This document shows positions 44,332 to 57,797 of a stretch of 64,000 nt of DNA, in pieces. How positions within the stretch are numbered: position 1 is the first letter of the stretch; each line of letters starts with the position of its first letter. This DNA is from Galerina marginata (taxonomy: Eukaryota; Basidiomycota; Agaricomycetes; Agaricales; Galerinaceae): contig JAECYW010000015.1 in the NCBI GenBank assembly GCA_023014335.1, positions 620,001-684,000 of the forward strand, written 5' to 3'. The notes under the pieces were generated by a model, which made no database searches, had not been told where the DNA came from, and saw only the letters and a list, made by a program, of their open reading frames with translations. Position numbers and translations under genes: made by a program.

Positions 44332-44793
44332 ATTTTGTAACGCAAAACACATGACATAAAATGCCTATGGATTTCCCATATCTTATAGGGGAGGGCATCT
44401 GGGATATGGGAATTCCGAGAGTCCGGCGGAGTGGCAGACACCGGGAGTTTTCGCAATCACGCCTTTGGTAAACAAACCAGGGCGTGGTGCCAAACATGTG
44501 AGTCACATGCAAACATGTTGAAAACGCGACACATTGTGAAGTGAGTGCATTCATCGTACGCGCGGTACTCCTTTTTGTCAGCAGTTCTCCTTTTCTATCG
44601 TGTCCACCGGTTCATGGCTTCATTCTTCTGCCTGCAGCTATATATGGTAGAGAATAGACAGTCTGTCGTGTGGATAGCACTGCGGACCTGTACTAGTAGG
44701 TTTAGCTTTGAATCACCTGAGATCCAGAGAGCTTGAAATACAACCCAAGCATGCAAGTGATGAGTCTAATGACTGATGAGCAAGACACTCTTG

Positions 44794-45391
44794 GGTACTG
44801 CTAGTGTTTGGAAGTCCGGTCCGGTCTGGTCTTTGACCCCCCAGAGGCCTGGACCGAGACCGGGACCGGTCTGCATCAGTCCTAAGACTGCAAAAGACCG
44901 CACAAAACCAGAAAAGACCAAGACCATGTTCTTTTGCAGTCCTAAGACTGGTCTTTGTAATAATTATTTAAAACAGGTTGTGAGCTGTATTTACATGAAA
45001 AATATTAAACATATCACTTGGTAGACTTAATCAAATACTAGTTAGCTTTAAAACAAGCCCAAGAACGTGAAAATCCATGCCAAATTGACAAAGAAATAAA
45101 ATAATTAGAATCTATCTACTGTTTTTCGAAGAATTTTACAGTTTTTACCGTAACTTTGTCAGTTTTCAACCGATTGAGACATTCTTGGGCGCGTTTTAAA
45201 GGGTATATATTGGGTTACAAAAGAACGGTCTTAACAGATGAGACCAGTCCCCCAAGACCGGTCTTTTTGCAGTCTTTCAATCTCAAAAACCAAAAGACTG
45301 GACTGCTGGTCCGGTCTTTTTCCGGTCCAGTCCGGTCTGGTTGCGGTCTTTTCCCAGTCTTGAGACTGGACTTTCAAACACTAGGTACTGC
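44794..45391. mobile_element. hAT-type MITE, family D, full copy
   Basis: TIR TAGTGTTTGGAAGTCC at 44802 and its inverse GGACTTTCAAACACTA ending at 45383. GGTACTGC flanks both sides (44794-44801 and 45384-45391), an exact 8-bp duplication. Length 582 bp; subterminal repeats of GGTCCGGTCT and AGACTGCAAAAGACC type near both ends; the middle is AT-rich and non-coding. Confidence 0.9.
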
Positions 45392-46985
45392 TGCTTGTAT
45401 GTCAGTGTATTACCATATGTATTTAGCTTTCATGAAAATAGAGCACGAGCTAAGGTGAGTTTAAATCGGACAGAATAGGACCAGAGCATGCAACAATGAC
45501 TGACCAGCCTAAAATATAAGCTTTCCAGTGTGCGCTGGCAGCAGCTTCAGCCAGGTAACACAGCTTTCATTTGTGTTTTGTTGATTTCATTCAAAGGGCA
45601 TTCTAGGGCTATATAAGGTGCACATAAACTTGATCTTTGGATAGCTACAACTGCTCAGGATGAGTGAGCTTCACCAAATTGTCACCCTACTAGACCGCTA
45701 TGCAACAAACCAAATCCCCAACAAATCCCTATGACTATAACATTCAACCAACTCCTGTTCATTGCCTATTCATCTTGTCTCAAGGATGACATTTTGCTTG
45801 TCCAACCTGCCTTGTACACGATCACAGAGCTCCCAATCCTCCCTCCTGCCATTGAGTTATTTCTCTCTGGGGCTTGCAAAATGCCTGTACCTTGTATCCG
45901 TGAATTTTGGTCAGTGCTTGCTGACATTGCATGGAACACCAAACTCCAGTTCACATCGTCAGATCCCAGCTTCTATGCTGCTTACAAGACATTTGGCCAC
46001 GTCCGTGGAATAGATATGATTTTGTGTCATGTATCTACTGCTTCAAATTAGGCTCACTACATTATTTCTCTAGCATATCAGACAATAGCCCCACTGTCAC
46101 ACTACTGCATGAACACAAGCTGTCCGTGTTTCCAGCGGCTGATGCTCAAGAAATGTGAAGTGCGCAAGGCCGCGCTTTTTGCTGTCGGAGGTGCATATCC
46201 AGTTCATTCACTTCACCTGAAATGCGAACGTAGGTTCCTTTATTGTTTTGAGATTACCTATGTTTTACTGACTACATAATATTGACTGCTACAGATTGTG
46301 ATGTCAAATTACCACCACAATTTTAGGGTCTTTCGGTGACAGCAGATCTATCACAACTCTCTTCCAGACATTATCCAGGTTGGCGAGCATCAGTTCATCG
46401 AGCACAAACTTATCAACCTTTGGATATTGATGATGCTGCTTGCTTGGACTTTGGCTACCAACTGCGCCTGGATGTTCAACATCTCTGTTGCCAATGAGGA
46501 CCGGCCAGCCTGGCAATTCAACCTCTCTCTCACCTCTGACCATGTCTTTGACGGCTTTACTATCTTATGTCTCCTTGAAGACTGCCTCTCACAGAACTAA
46601 ACCCTTGTTGTCCCTCATGGGGGTGAAGCTAGGAATTGTTTTACTGAAGCAGTCCGCCTTCAAAACAAGTGCTTCCGACTCTGTAGTCAACCAGAGCTCT
46701 TTCACCACTGCAAAAAATGTACTAGGATGTATGAAGGTGCGCTTCCTACTCCACTTAACCATGCAAAATTATTCACAAAGACAAAGATCCTTTGCGCAAG
46801 GTTTCTGTTGTTGTCATTGATGGGGTCACAGTCGGCCAAACTGCAAGGTTCCGTTGGAGAACAACCAACATAGGTCAGCATTTAACTGCTGGTTGTTGAA
46901 CCGTTGACAATGATAGTTGTTCCTGTGATATAAATGTACAAAATTGATTTACATTTGTGAAATAGGTTCTGCCCTGATCACCTGA

Positions 46986-47299
46986 TGTAGGAAAACTAGA
47001 TACAAAACAGCTCAGCTCAGTGCTTTGGGGGAAAGACTGAGGTGCGCAGAAACAAAATAGTGCACTATAAGTGAGCTATGAAATACTGAGAAAGAGCCAG
47101 AGTATCTGCGGCGGAGCTCAGCTGCAGTATTCATAAGATAGCCAAGGATGTCGACGAGGCCTCTCGTCGACAGTGTGAATGTAAAGTAATAAGGGCAGAA
47201 GCAAATATACTCAACAAATAAAGAAATAGTCCATGTGTATGGCGGCGCGTCGCATGCCGTGCACCAATCTTGTGATGGTTTGCCTATGCAATTCCAACA
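46986..47299 (-). repeat. Copia 3' LTR
   Basis: TG...CA bounded; matches the start of the 5' LTR at 62684 (AAAACTAGATACAAAACAGC and AACAAAATAGTGCACTATAA shared). Confidence 0.85.
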
Positions 47300-47306
47300 C
47301 TCCCCC

Positions 47307-48970
47307 TCAAACCAATACGAGGCTGAGTTCTGCTGCAAAATGCTTGACCTTTGGCGAAGGGAGCGCCTTGGTTAAGGCGTCGGCGACCATGTCGTCTGTG
47401 GGGCAATAAACGAGCCTGAGGGATCCGTTTTCGACAATCCAACAGATAAAGTGAAAGCGGATGTCGATGTGTTTCGTGCGCACGTGATATTGATGGTCCT
47501 TGGTGAGTGCAATGGCAGACTGGTTGTCAGAAAACAGGGTGGTGGGGTCCAGTTTTGTGTCGAAGAGCTGCATGATGAGGGAGCAAAGCCACAAAGCTTC
47601 TTTGGCAGCGTGAGTGGCGGCAACATATTCGGACTTTGTGGTGGATAGCGAAATAATTTCTTGATGTTTTGTTGTCCAAGAAATTGCGCCGCCATGAAGA
47701 ATAAACGCATACCCAGAGATCGCGTGACAATCTTCAGCCATATTCCCATTGGCGTCGGAAAACCCAACCAATTCCTTCTTCTGCCCACCATATGACAACC
47801 ACAACTCCTTCGATCCACTTAGATAACAAAAAATTTGTTTCACGGCGTCCCAATGTGCAATTCCGGGCTTGGAAGCAAAATGCAAGACGGCCTGCACGGC
47901 GTAGGTGATGTCAGGGCAAGTTCTGAGTGAAGCATACATTAAGGAGCCGACATCCATTGGGATGGACACGGGCTTAAGACCTTTGAAACCATAGCGGCGG
48001 ATTATGGACTCGAGATAGGAACATTGGGAAAGGAGAATACGATGTTCTTCGCGGATGCGACAAACTTCGATGCCGAGGATCCAGTGGAGCTCTCCAAGGT
48101 CAGTGATACTGAAATGTTTGGTGATTTTGGTCTTGAACAACTTGATTAATGACAGTGCAGTCGCCACAATTGTGCAGTTGTCAACATGAACCAAGACAAT
48201 AATCAAATCTTTCCCTCGACACTTGAAGAAAACGGCTTGATCAACATCACAAACAGTGAAACCCAGCAGCTTCATAATTTCCACCAAGCGCTGGTACCGT
48301 TGCTGTCCCAATTGCTTCAAGCCATAGAGTGTTTTGATGAGGCAGCAGACCTTTTGTATGTGCTCCGGGATTGCGTATCCTGGCAGCTGTCGCATATAAA
48401 TGACTTCTTGAGACGTAAGTTTGGCATACAAGTATGCTCCCTTGATGTTGAGCTGATGGGTCTCCCAGTCGTTTACAGCTGCCATTGCAAGCACAGCTCG
48501 AATTGAAGCCAAACGAGCCACTGGCGCAAACATGTCGAAGTATTTGACTCCTGGGACCTGCGAGAAGCCTTGCGCAACCAGATGAGCCTTGTAACGGACA
48601 ATGTTGCCTTGCGCGTCCTTCTTGGCATGAAATATCCACTTTGAGCCGATGATATTAGCTCCAGGGGGTGTGTCGACCAGTTCCCAAGTCCCTGCCGCTT
48701 TCAAAACTCCCAATTCCTCCTCTATTGCCTTCTCCCATAATTTCCAGTCTGGCCTCCTCTTTGCCTCTGCGAGCGAATGAGGTTCCAATGCTTCCGCATC
48801 ACTTATCTCCGCCACCATAGCCCATTCATCCGCAATATCCTCTGTAAAATTCCATCCGATGACTTCCTCCCCCACATTCGCAGCTTCCTCTGCTCCTCCG
48901 GCTGGCTCTGAAGATGGTAGCTGCATGCCGCAAGCAAGTCTAGGTGCACTAGGGTGATTTGACGCGACCG
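47307..48970 (-). pseudogene. Copia reverse transcriptase-RNase H domain
   Basis: Open to 48926 (first ATG; frame open further to about 48970) and stopping 8 bp before the LTR. RT blocks: WEKAIEEELGVLKAAGTWEL, KWIFHAKKDAQGNIVRYKA, LVAQGFSQVPGVKYFD, LYGLKQ. The catalytic YVDD box reads HVDN near 48170, losing the second Asp. RNase H has GFSDANGN (usually SDADW), SGYAFILHGGAISW and SEYVAATHAAKEA, then VRTKHIDIRFHF. Catalytic changes in both domains make activity very unlikely although the frame is open. Confidence 0.88.
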
Positions 48971-48986
48971 CACGTCCTGCGAGAAG

Positions 48987-51900
48987 GTCTTCAAATCAGG
49001 AAAAAGACTTTTGCCCCAAGTTGCCCTGGGAAAATATTGTCACAACTAGGAGCTACCGTACTCTACCATAGTGTCTTAGGTCAACTTGGGGAGCCTAGGA
49101 CAACCCAGGGACATTCATAGGCCTTCCTATGAGTCCCTATAAAATTCGCATTTTTCTTGGGCTTGCCTAGTGCATTCAATGCCATTCATAGACCTTCACA
49201 GGTTTTCTCTTCAGTCAATATCAATCTCAGAATTTCTCAGCACAATCCAGGCCTCCAAGAGTTGTCTAAGTTAATCCTATATCATATTTCCATGTGCCAG
49301 TACCTATTACAGTCTTATATTGATATTAAATACTGTACTTATTGTATTCTAGTAACTACATTAATTGATGGTATTGAATGCATCGCGGGGAGCTCAATAC
49401 ACGGGTGGTGGATTCCCAAACGCGGGTGAGTGGGTGTCGAGTACGGCGGTGCGGGAGGCTAAACGCAGGGTGGCAGGTCGTGAATGCGAGTAGGTGGGCG
49501 TTGGATCCCGGCGATGCGGGTGCCAAACGATGGGGGAGAGCAATGGCCGCGGGAGGAGCGACGCACAGGCTACCGGGTCCCCAAATACAAGTACGGGGGC
49601 CTGGGTCCCAGTCGCGATTGTGCGTCGCAAGTGCAAACGGGGGAGGGTCAAGGTCAAGAGGGGAATCGACACATTGTCGAGTCCCCAAACCCGAGTGCGT
49701 AGGCTGGCGAATGTGAATGAGCCTCGCGGTACGAAAGATGGGGGGAAAGGCGAGGTCGTGGGACTCGACGCACAGGCATTGAGTCCCCGAATGCGAGAGC
49801 GGCCGTCGTCCGTATAACGGCTGGCCGTACGAGGGTGGAAGGGGGAAGCGGCGGCCACGGGCTCCCAGCAGCGTGGTGGCATGGGAGAGGGTGGTGACGG
49901 TGCCTGCGCATGCTCGCCGTAACACGGCGAGAGGAGCCGCGTCGCAAAGCAGGGGCTTTTGGGCTGCTCGCTGCCCGTTATCGTTGTCAACGTGGCAGCA
50001 ATGGACGGGTACGGGACCTGTGAACTCGTTAGCGAAGAGATGGTGGTGATGGCGCGGTGGGTGTGCTTACCTGCTCCCATTGTACTCATCTCGGGCGCCC
50101 ACTTCCTCACCCTCTGCTACCGTTTCCTCGCCCCTACACCTGACGAGGCCACACCGGCGCCGGTTCGTGTTAAGGAATCCGTTTTCGCGGTTGTCGTCGG
50201 CGTTTCGCGTCGATCGGGAGAGGCGGGTGCCGCTGAGGCCCTGCTACCGTGCCAACGTGGCGTCAGTGGTGGGCGGCATCGAAGGCGATGGAGGATGGGG
50301 TGGAAGGTGGAGGCGGTGGTGAGAGGCGTGGTGATGGGTGGAAGCAAGAGTCAACGCGTGACAAGTCACGGCGTTGTTGACGCGATATAGGCACCCGCGA
50401 GAAGTCTAGCAGTTGCACGGGGGGGGGATGAGGCAGGGCCAACGGGGTGAGACTTTTCAAAAGACAGATTTTTGAAATTGATTTCCCAGAGGCAGGCTGC
50501 AGGAAATCAACAAGCCCAATGCGGACGCGACACGACGCACTTTCGTGTGATCGTGATCTGAGCAGCTGACATGTTTGATCACATGACATGTTGAACTTCA
50601 CGCGGCAAGTTCAACTTCAACGTTGTTTCGAACTTCAACTTCCACCACAACCATCCCCTGCCCCTGCCCATGTGCCCCTCCTCCAAATAATGTGGGCCGG
50701 GCTTGACCACCTCTTCAGTCATGACCGAGGCCGATGACGCATGCCATCCGCCTCCTCAACCGTCGTCAACGTGGATTAGGCCTCCTCACCACCTCCAATC
50801 CTCAAAAGGCGACATGGAGGACACCCGGTCACTTCCTTCACCTCTGCAAACAACGCCGAGTGTGCCCACTGCCCCCAACAAATGGCGTCGACGCGCACGA
50901 CGCATAGGACACAAACCCACCATCTCCGCTTTCCCAACTGTCGACAACGTGGACGCCGCCACCTCACCACCACACTCATCAATGGGCGTCAACGTGGAGG
51001 ACATACACCCTCCATCTTCATCTCCTCAACCTGCGCTGAGCATTGCCACCACCACCATGGCCGCCTCTTCCAACGGCACCGGGCACTGGTCACGTTCACC
51101 ACCCCGCCTCCTCCACAAACGACGTCGACACGCACCAACACGAATGATACAGACGACGCAGACCCACCGTCTCCCCCTTCCCGACCGTCATCGACACCAG
51201 TGACACCCCACCTGTACCACCTCCACGTCACCCGTCATTGAAGGCAGGTTTAAAACTTCAAGGACGAGGGGATGGATATGAAGGACCAAGGACGAGAGGA
51301 CGGATATGAAGGACCAAGGACGAGAGGACAAACGCGACCAATGAGGAGGCCAACACAATGGGTCGAGGAAGAGGTAAACACGAACGACCGAGGGCGAGAT
51401 TTCACGCCCGTCGAAAGGTGGCTGCAGGCACACCATACTTGCACACGGGTACGTATTCCCTCCGCGCTCACATCGCGCCATGCTGACATTCACCTCCTGC
51501 ATCCCACGTTCCAAAGCCCCCGCCATGCTACGTCATGAACAAACGACGGCAACGACGACTGGAAAAGGCGAGACTGCTGTCCATGCGATAGCAGTAGTCT
51601 ACCATCCTGCTTCTCGACCTCCCGCGGCTCTTTTCTAACGCCCCACACTGTGCTCCTGGCTTCCCAGCGAGCCTATGACCACACCCAGTAAGTCCCAAAC
51701 TTACCTCAGTAGTTGTGTAGCTAACACTTGCCTCACAGTACCCTCCTCTGAAAACGGCGTCAATATGCACCGGCGCGGACACCTGGACACCTGGTCCACG
51801 CTGGTCCACCGTCTCCGCTTCCCCAATCGACATCAACGCTGCTGACAACCCGCCACGACCACCACCTCCTCAGTCAGCGAGCACAAAGGTTTGGACTGCA

Positions 51901-52433
51901 AAGGACTGAGGAGAAATCCCGAAGGACTAGGAGGCGAATATGAAGGGTCGATGATGACGAGGTCAAAACGAATGACCGAGGACAGGATTTCACAGCAGCG
52001 CCCGTTGAACGAGGGGGTATAGATGCACCATATGTGTGTGTGGGCACGTGCTCCCTTGTACTGTCTACACATTATCTATTCTTTTAGCCTATGTGGTCAA
52101 GGTGTAGATACAAATAAAATTTATTTCCAAATATCCCTTGTGTATTATAAGCAAACCTAAGGAATCCTGAGATGAAACAAGCCAATTCTATGATGACCCA
52201 TAATGTTTCAAGCCAAACCTAAGATGCCCTGACTAGGTTTAACTATAATCCAAAGTCAGTCCTAGGATGCCCTGGGATGCCCTGGGATGTTCATAGACTG
52301 TCCTAAAAAAAGGCTATCCGAAAGACTTACGCTTATGACAGTCTTGGGAGGTTTGACCAACACAGCTACCCTGCTTGCCCTAGGGTGTCCTGGGAGGCTC
52401 TTGGGGCAAAAGTCTTTTTCCTGATGACTTGAA
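48987..52433. mobile_element. Non-autonomous TIR element A, 3.4 kb, in Copia pol
   Basis: Ends ATCAGGAAAAAGACTTTTGC at 48995 and the inverse GCAAAAGTCTTTTTCCTGAT at 52425, extending to CCCCAAG. Flanks GTCTTCAA (48987-48994) and GACTTGAA (52426-52433) match at 6 of 8 positions, a probable aged 8-bp duplication. It separates the integrase part from the RT part of the Copia polyprotein. Outer 300-400 bp are AT-rich with CCTAGGATGCCCTGGG-like motifs; the 2.7-kb core is GC-rich and contains no transposase. Confidence 0.65.
49380..52080. other. GC-rich non-coding core of element A
   Basis: Many frames are open on both strands because of GC richness, but none shows domain motifs and all have biased Pro/Arg/Ser composition. 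Imperfect blocks around CAACGTGGA / GGCGTCGACACG recur near 50770, 50890, 50950, 51000, 51120 and 51760. A 28-bp unit (ATATGAAGGACCAAGGACG...) is repeated in tandem about 2.6 times at 51260-51331. Confidence 0.5.
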
Positions 52434-53870
52434 CCTTGTGGGTTGGCTTTCGGAAGGGATTCGGGCTCAGAAGCAGTGTCATTGGCCTCGGAATTTGTTT
52501 CCAAAGGGTCTGGAGCATGGTCTGGAGCTTCAGGGATAGCAATGACAGGTGTCGCGGGCATAGAAGTGGATGTAGAAGCCTCCAAATCGGCTTTAGGTGA
52601 GGTTTCCGCAGGTAAGTCAGCTTTCATTTTGATAAACTTCCATTCCTCCCCCTCGAAACGACTTGCTGATGCCCCCAACTTATCGTAATAGATGTTGCGC
52701 TCGACCATGATGGTCTTCCTCGATGGCCAATACACTCGGACACCCTTTCTCTTCTCGTCTATTCCAATCCAATGCCCCTCTTCAAATCTTCCACCCAACT
52801 TATTGCCCTTTTCCACTCGTACCCACACCTTCCCACCCCACTCTTGCACCTTACTCAGGTCTGGCTTTGTACCAAAAGCTGCCTCAAAAGGGGTTTTACC
52901 ATCCAGCGCTTTTGTTGACATGCGGTTAAGCAACCATACAACATGGTGACTGGCTTCACCCCACAGAAACCGAGGGAGACCGCTGGCGTGCAACAACGCT
53001 TGAATCCTCTCAATGATAGTATGGTTTTGACGTTTGGCAACGCCATTATCAGCAGACGTGTCGTGGACAGTTTGCTTCTGGGTTGTGCCTCTGGACTTCA
53101 GGTAAAGGACAAACTCCTTTCCATTGTATTCGCCGCCCTGATCAGAATGCAGGACCTTGATGCGCTTGCCCAGCTGTGTTTTGACCCACGCCTCGTACTC
53201 CTTGTATGAGTTGGCGGTGTCGCTTTTCTTGTGGAGGAGGTAGAAATTGGTGAGTTGCGTACAGTCATCCACATAGGTAACATGATAACGCCGGCCACCT
53301 TTTGATTCAACAGGCGCGGGTCCCCAAAGGTCGGAATGGATTTCATCCCAAACTCTTTTGCCTTCTTGCCTCCTTGCTCCTTTGGCACAGGCTTTCTTGT
53401 CATCTTTGCATACATGCAGGACTCACAGAAAAAATGATCTGGGGATCCTGGAGACACCTTGAGGCAAATACCGGTCACAAAACCTTTATCGACCAGTCGT
53501 TTGGCGGTAAAAGGTGATATGTGCCCCATCTGCCGATGTAGCTGGTCTAAGGTGATTGTCTCGACAGTGTTCACGGAGTCCCCCATGTCGGGCGCATTGT
53601 GCTCAATGCGATAAAGTCCTTTCACGTTCTTTGGCACCTTCCCAACCTGGACTCCTTCAACATTCCTTATGGTGCAATGACCATCAGAGAAATTGATGTT
53701 AAAACCATTGTTGTTGAGCCTCCCAATGGAAACCAGGGTGTAACCGACTTCAGGAGAGTAGAGGACTTTGTTAAGCATGAGGTTTGAGGCATTAGCACCA
53801 TTAGGTATACTGATATTAAGCTCGCCAATCCCAGTAGCACTGAAACCTTGCTGATTAGCAGTGCGGAGTC
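52434..53870 (-). pseudogene. Copia pre-integrase and integrase part
   Basis: Two overlapping minus-strand frames joined by a frameshift near 53150-53270. The first (53850-53240) has LMLNKVLYSPEVGYTLVSIG, HRQMGHISPFTAKRLV and the C-x2-C of FFCESCMYAK, the zinc-binding gag-pre-integrase region. The second (53272-52434) is the integrase core: DDCTQLTNFY (first Asp), HSDQGGEYNGKEF (second Asp) and DNGVAKRQNHTI, where the catalytic Glu of the usual NGVAERxN is Lys. It goes on through LWGEASHHVVWLLNR and a Pro/Ser/acidic linker until element A interrupts at 52425. Confidence 0.85.
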
Positions 53871-53960
53871 GTCAAGAACAGCCTTGTAAGCTATATTCAT
53901 TAATGAAATCATGGTAGTTGCCAGTTGAGCTGAATAAGTCAGGCAGGGTAGGTACCAACT

Positions 53961-54542
53961 CTGGTGTGAGGGTGCCCCTCTGTCTAGGCACAAAATCTGG
54001 AATAATATACCCGGTTTTGAACCGCATGCTCGGTAAATTCCTATTTCAAATTCTTTTCCTTTTCCATACGCGTTCACAATGCGCCACACCTTCGATCACT
54101 TCTGAAACAGTATTCTTGTTTTGTTGTCTACTTCCTTCGTTCCTACCCCTGGTTCCTAAGATACATTTCTTCCATTTCTTTTGAATGTCCTTCTCACCTC
54201 GTTTGATAAATTTTCTATTTCCCCATTTTGATCTCTACGTAGACTTTAAATACGGAGTCCTATGTAGTAGATCTTTAGTTGAATACGACGTTCTTCTCAC
54301 CCCATCGTTAGCACCTTACGGTTCGGTTTCTACGATAGAAACATTGTTTGGTATTGTCTCGGATCGCTCCCTATCGCATCGCTCTCGTCTCCCGCGTCAA
54401 AATTTGTTTATTATCATTTTATCTACTAACTATCACCCACCTTCCTTAGGATCCCCTCGAACCACCACGCAAACGGAGTTTGCGCCCCGCTTTGTTTCCA
54501 CAAAGCATTTCAAACTCACGCACTCACGTGCATCTTCACTGG
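53961..54542. repeat. Solo LTR inside the left TIR of element B
   Basis: 574 bp (53965-54538) starting TGTGAGGGTGCC and ending GTGCATCTTCA, with CTGG on both sides. The uninterrupted right TIR shows the pre-insertion sequence ACTCTGGTAGTT, which proves that this block is an insertion. A four-base duplication is a little short for an LTR element but acceptable. Confidence 0.65.
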
Positions 54543-54799
54543 TAGTTGCCAGTTTCATCTATTTACACTAAATAATGCTGCTCATGGCGGGTGGCAGCGA
54601 GCTCGACGTTGGGGGCGGGGTTTTTGATGTGGAAAAAGCGCCTCCTATGGGGCCCCATACAAAAAGCCCATCTGGGATGTCGGTCACCCCGTAGGGAGGG
54701 CGGGATGGGGCATAAAAAAAATGTAACGGATGCCAGAAGTCCCGCCGGGGTCCTAATTCCATTTTCGGAAGGGTCCCGCGCTTTTTCGGTTCCTTTGGA

Positions 54800-57636
54800 T
54801 GAGCGATAAAAATAGATTTGGTCAGTTTTCGTGCTATATTCCCTTCATTCTTTCCATCCCTTCACTTATGAATATGTATTCGTAATGTCCTCATAAATGC
54901 AAACCCAATGATATAATTTTTATTGCAAAATGTGCCCTAGAAGGGGTTAAACAAATAAATGATACTTACGGGCACCATAGGATGAGTGTTATAAATAGAT
55001 TTCCCCAAAATGTCTACCGTTTTTGCCTTCCACTGGCCTCAGCATATTCCTCCCTCCACTTTTATAGACATGGGTGTAATCAGCATAAAAATGCGAACCC
55101 ATCAGTACCAATTTTATGGGTAAATCCTCAGTGGAAACGCCAGGTATCTCCTGTAGTAGACTCTCACATATGGTTGTAGAGAAAATATCAATATATTTGT
55201 ATGTGCTACAACATTAAATCTACGTATATTAAAGTAGGGAGAACGGCGGCGGCAGCAGCGAACCATCTGTTGACCTTGTCCAGCCCACCCACCCCTCTGC
55301 GCCGTCTCTTTGTGCACCTCATTCTCCCTGCCCGGGCCATCCAGCCTGCTGCGTCGTTTCTTTGCACCCTCGCATTCACGCCACGGTTACGACCGGTTCT
55401 GTTTTGCTTTGGGGTGCGCTGTTGGTTGACGGCGAACTGGCGGGCATACAAAAGTGTCGACGGATGACGAGGAGCGCCTTCTAAGCCCTCAGCTGCCATC
55501 CAAACTCCTCACCAACCATAGAACCCGAATCAACACTTCCTTGCATTGCAGCCCACATTTGACGTGGACTACAGGCAGGGAGACGTCAGCACCCAGGGCA
55601 ATGGGCTGGGCAAGGGGCGGAGTGGGAGTCCAAAGGGGGTTGGGCTGTCCAACGAACGTGAATTCCGTCGCATTCGCGTTCATTTCCTCGGTCCGTGCTT
55701 CGTCTCTGCCTTTGGCCATTGCAAGCTAGACAAATTGTGGGTGTGATGTGGAGAGGTGCAAGTAGGAGTCGGGCAACTTCCCCGACTGCGAGGCGAAGCG
55801 GCGGAGGGGGTACGGGTAGCAGTGGGGCAAGCGGTGGCTGGAGGGCAGCAAGAGGGCGAGACAACGCCATCGTTGCCCCTCTATTACTACCCCGTCATTG
55901 TCGCTGTGTCCCAGCACACCATGGTGCTGCTGCTTCCCCTAACCGCCTCCCACCGTTCCTATCACCAACAGCCACTCCCTCACCAACCACGCCCTCGTTG
56001 TCGTTGCCCTCCTTTCGACCTTGACCCGCCCTTGCCGCCGCCCACTTCTTGTTGGCATTTGTTGTCGGCTCCGTTTCGGCGACTGTCAACGTACACATGC
56101 GATGATTGAGAGTGGCAGCCTGTGCCAGCACGTAGGAGTTGGGATTGGAGGTCAGAGTGGGATGGTGCAGGCGACTGGCGGAATTCCCGGGCTCGAGTAT
56201 TCAACGCTGGTCGCTTTGCACCATGGACAGTGGAGGGGGTGTCGTAGTGCTTGGCGCATGGATCGAAGGCAGCATTGGCGCTGGAGCGAGGGTGGAGTCA
56301 GGGATGGGCGGTGGAATCGGGGGCGCCGCGGATGGGTGTAGTGGGGAGTCGCGGGTGACGGTGCGGTACTGCGAAAGCGCCGGCCCACATGCGGAGGCAA
56401 GGGGCACGCAACGCAGGCTTTTGTGGCCTTGAGGGAGCAAGATAGAGAGGCGAGGAGGAGGTGGTGGTGGTGGTGAGAAAGCAGAAATCAACATCAACGT
56501 TGTTGATTGGCTTTTGGGAAGGCGTGTGATTGGCTGAGGCAGTCGGGCCGGGGAGACTCCGATCCGTCTTCAGCATCTCGAACACCGTCAAGGCCATCCA
56601 AATGTATACTCTAGAGTCCGAAGATTGTCAGTATGTACTGTATATGTAGTTTAGAAACAATATCTGACCTTAAATGAAGAGATAATAAGGAGCACCATTT
56701 ATTGAACTGAGTGTATATCAAATGTATGAAAACGACGAGGAATTTGTATGATGATTCATGCCTAAAAGCTATGAAGTCGAGGTTTGGAAGGTTCATAATG
56801 TAATTAACCCTTGTAAAGTATCTAGAATCTTGTAAAATAGTGTATATTTACCCTTCAAGGCATTTCCTTGAACCTAATGATGCCTGAAGCACCTGGATAC
56901 CTTTTGTTAAACACACTGTTTTGACGAAAATCACCTCGCTCAGAGGTTCATACCTGCATCAAACCGTTAACAGATCAATTTGCCCATCGGACATACTAGA
57001 ATATCTTAGTATGTTAATAATGAATACATTGTACTACTAATTTCTTCACCTATTGTACGTATTACTGTCGTCCGAGACATCTTCGACGACGACGCACCTT
57101 GACGGATTGGCCGGCCCGTTCGAGGTAGCCAATCAAATTTGTCGCCGGAAACGCCGAACGCCAGATCAACCGCCATCAACGCTGGTTGTTCTTGCTTTCC
57201 ACCACCACTTCCCATCTCCCTTTGCTCCCTCCTGTCCCACCCCGCCTCTCTTGGCTTCAAGAACTTGTTTAGTAAGTGAAATTATGAGCTTCTATTACTA
57301 AATTACTTATTTTCATAATCTCCCAGGTATTCTACTGCACGAACCACGTTGTGCCCACGTCGCAAGCCCCCCCTCCGCATGAGGGCTGTGGGCCGACGTT
57401 CAAACACATTCGGGTGGGAATCAAGTGGGGCATAACGAGGGGAGACCCTAGAGGGGGAGACCCGCCCGGTACGTCGCAAGACGAGTCAAAATATGACTCG
57501 TTTTTGCTTTCCTTTCTTCTCCGCACGCCCCCACCTCATTCCCTCCGCGATAGGCTGGTTCGCAGCTCGCTGCCGCTGCCTATGTTGATACCGACCCCAC
57601 CTACGGTCCCACCTCCCCTGGCCGCCATCGCCTTTC
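54800..57636. other. Interior of element B, left of the gag-only element
   Basis: AT-rich from 54800 to 55240, GC-rich from 55240 to 56580, then AT-rich again. Open frames in the GC-rich part lack any recognisable domain and overlap on both strands. I see no gene. Confidence 0.4.
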
Positions 57637-57797
57637 TGTAAAGGTGAGGAACGAGGACGGATAGTGATGGATAAAGATAAGGAAGTCCGTATGTGACTAC
57701 GTGACAAGGTAACTACTTTGTAGGTACACGTGACAAAGGTAGGTACGAGATTGAAGGTAGCTAAATGGTATAGTAAGTACGAGATTGATTCCTAACA
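57637..57797 (-). repeat. 3' LTR of the gag-only element
   Basis: TG...CA bounded, identical by eye to 58946-59106. Confidence 0.9.

Noticed and set aside
46440..46820. 126-codon plus-strand ORF
   Set aside because: Out of frame with the recognisable KDZ/CxC6 sequence that covers the same bases.
49394..51526. Many long ORFs on both strands of the element A core
   Set aside because: Overlapping in several frames, biased composition and no motifs; an effect of GC richness.
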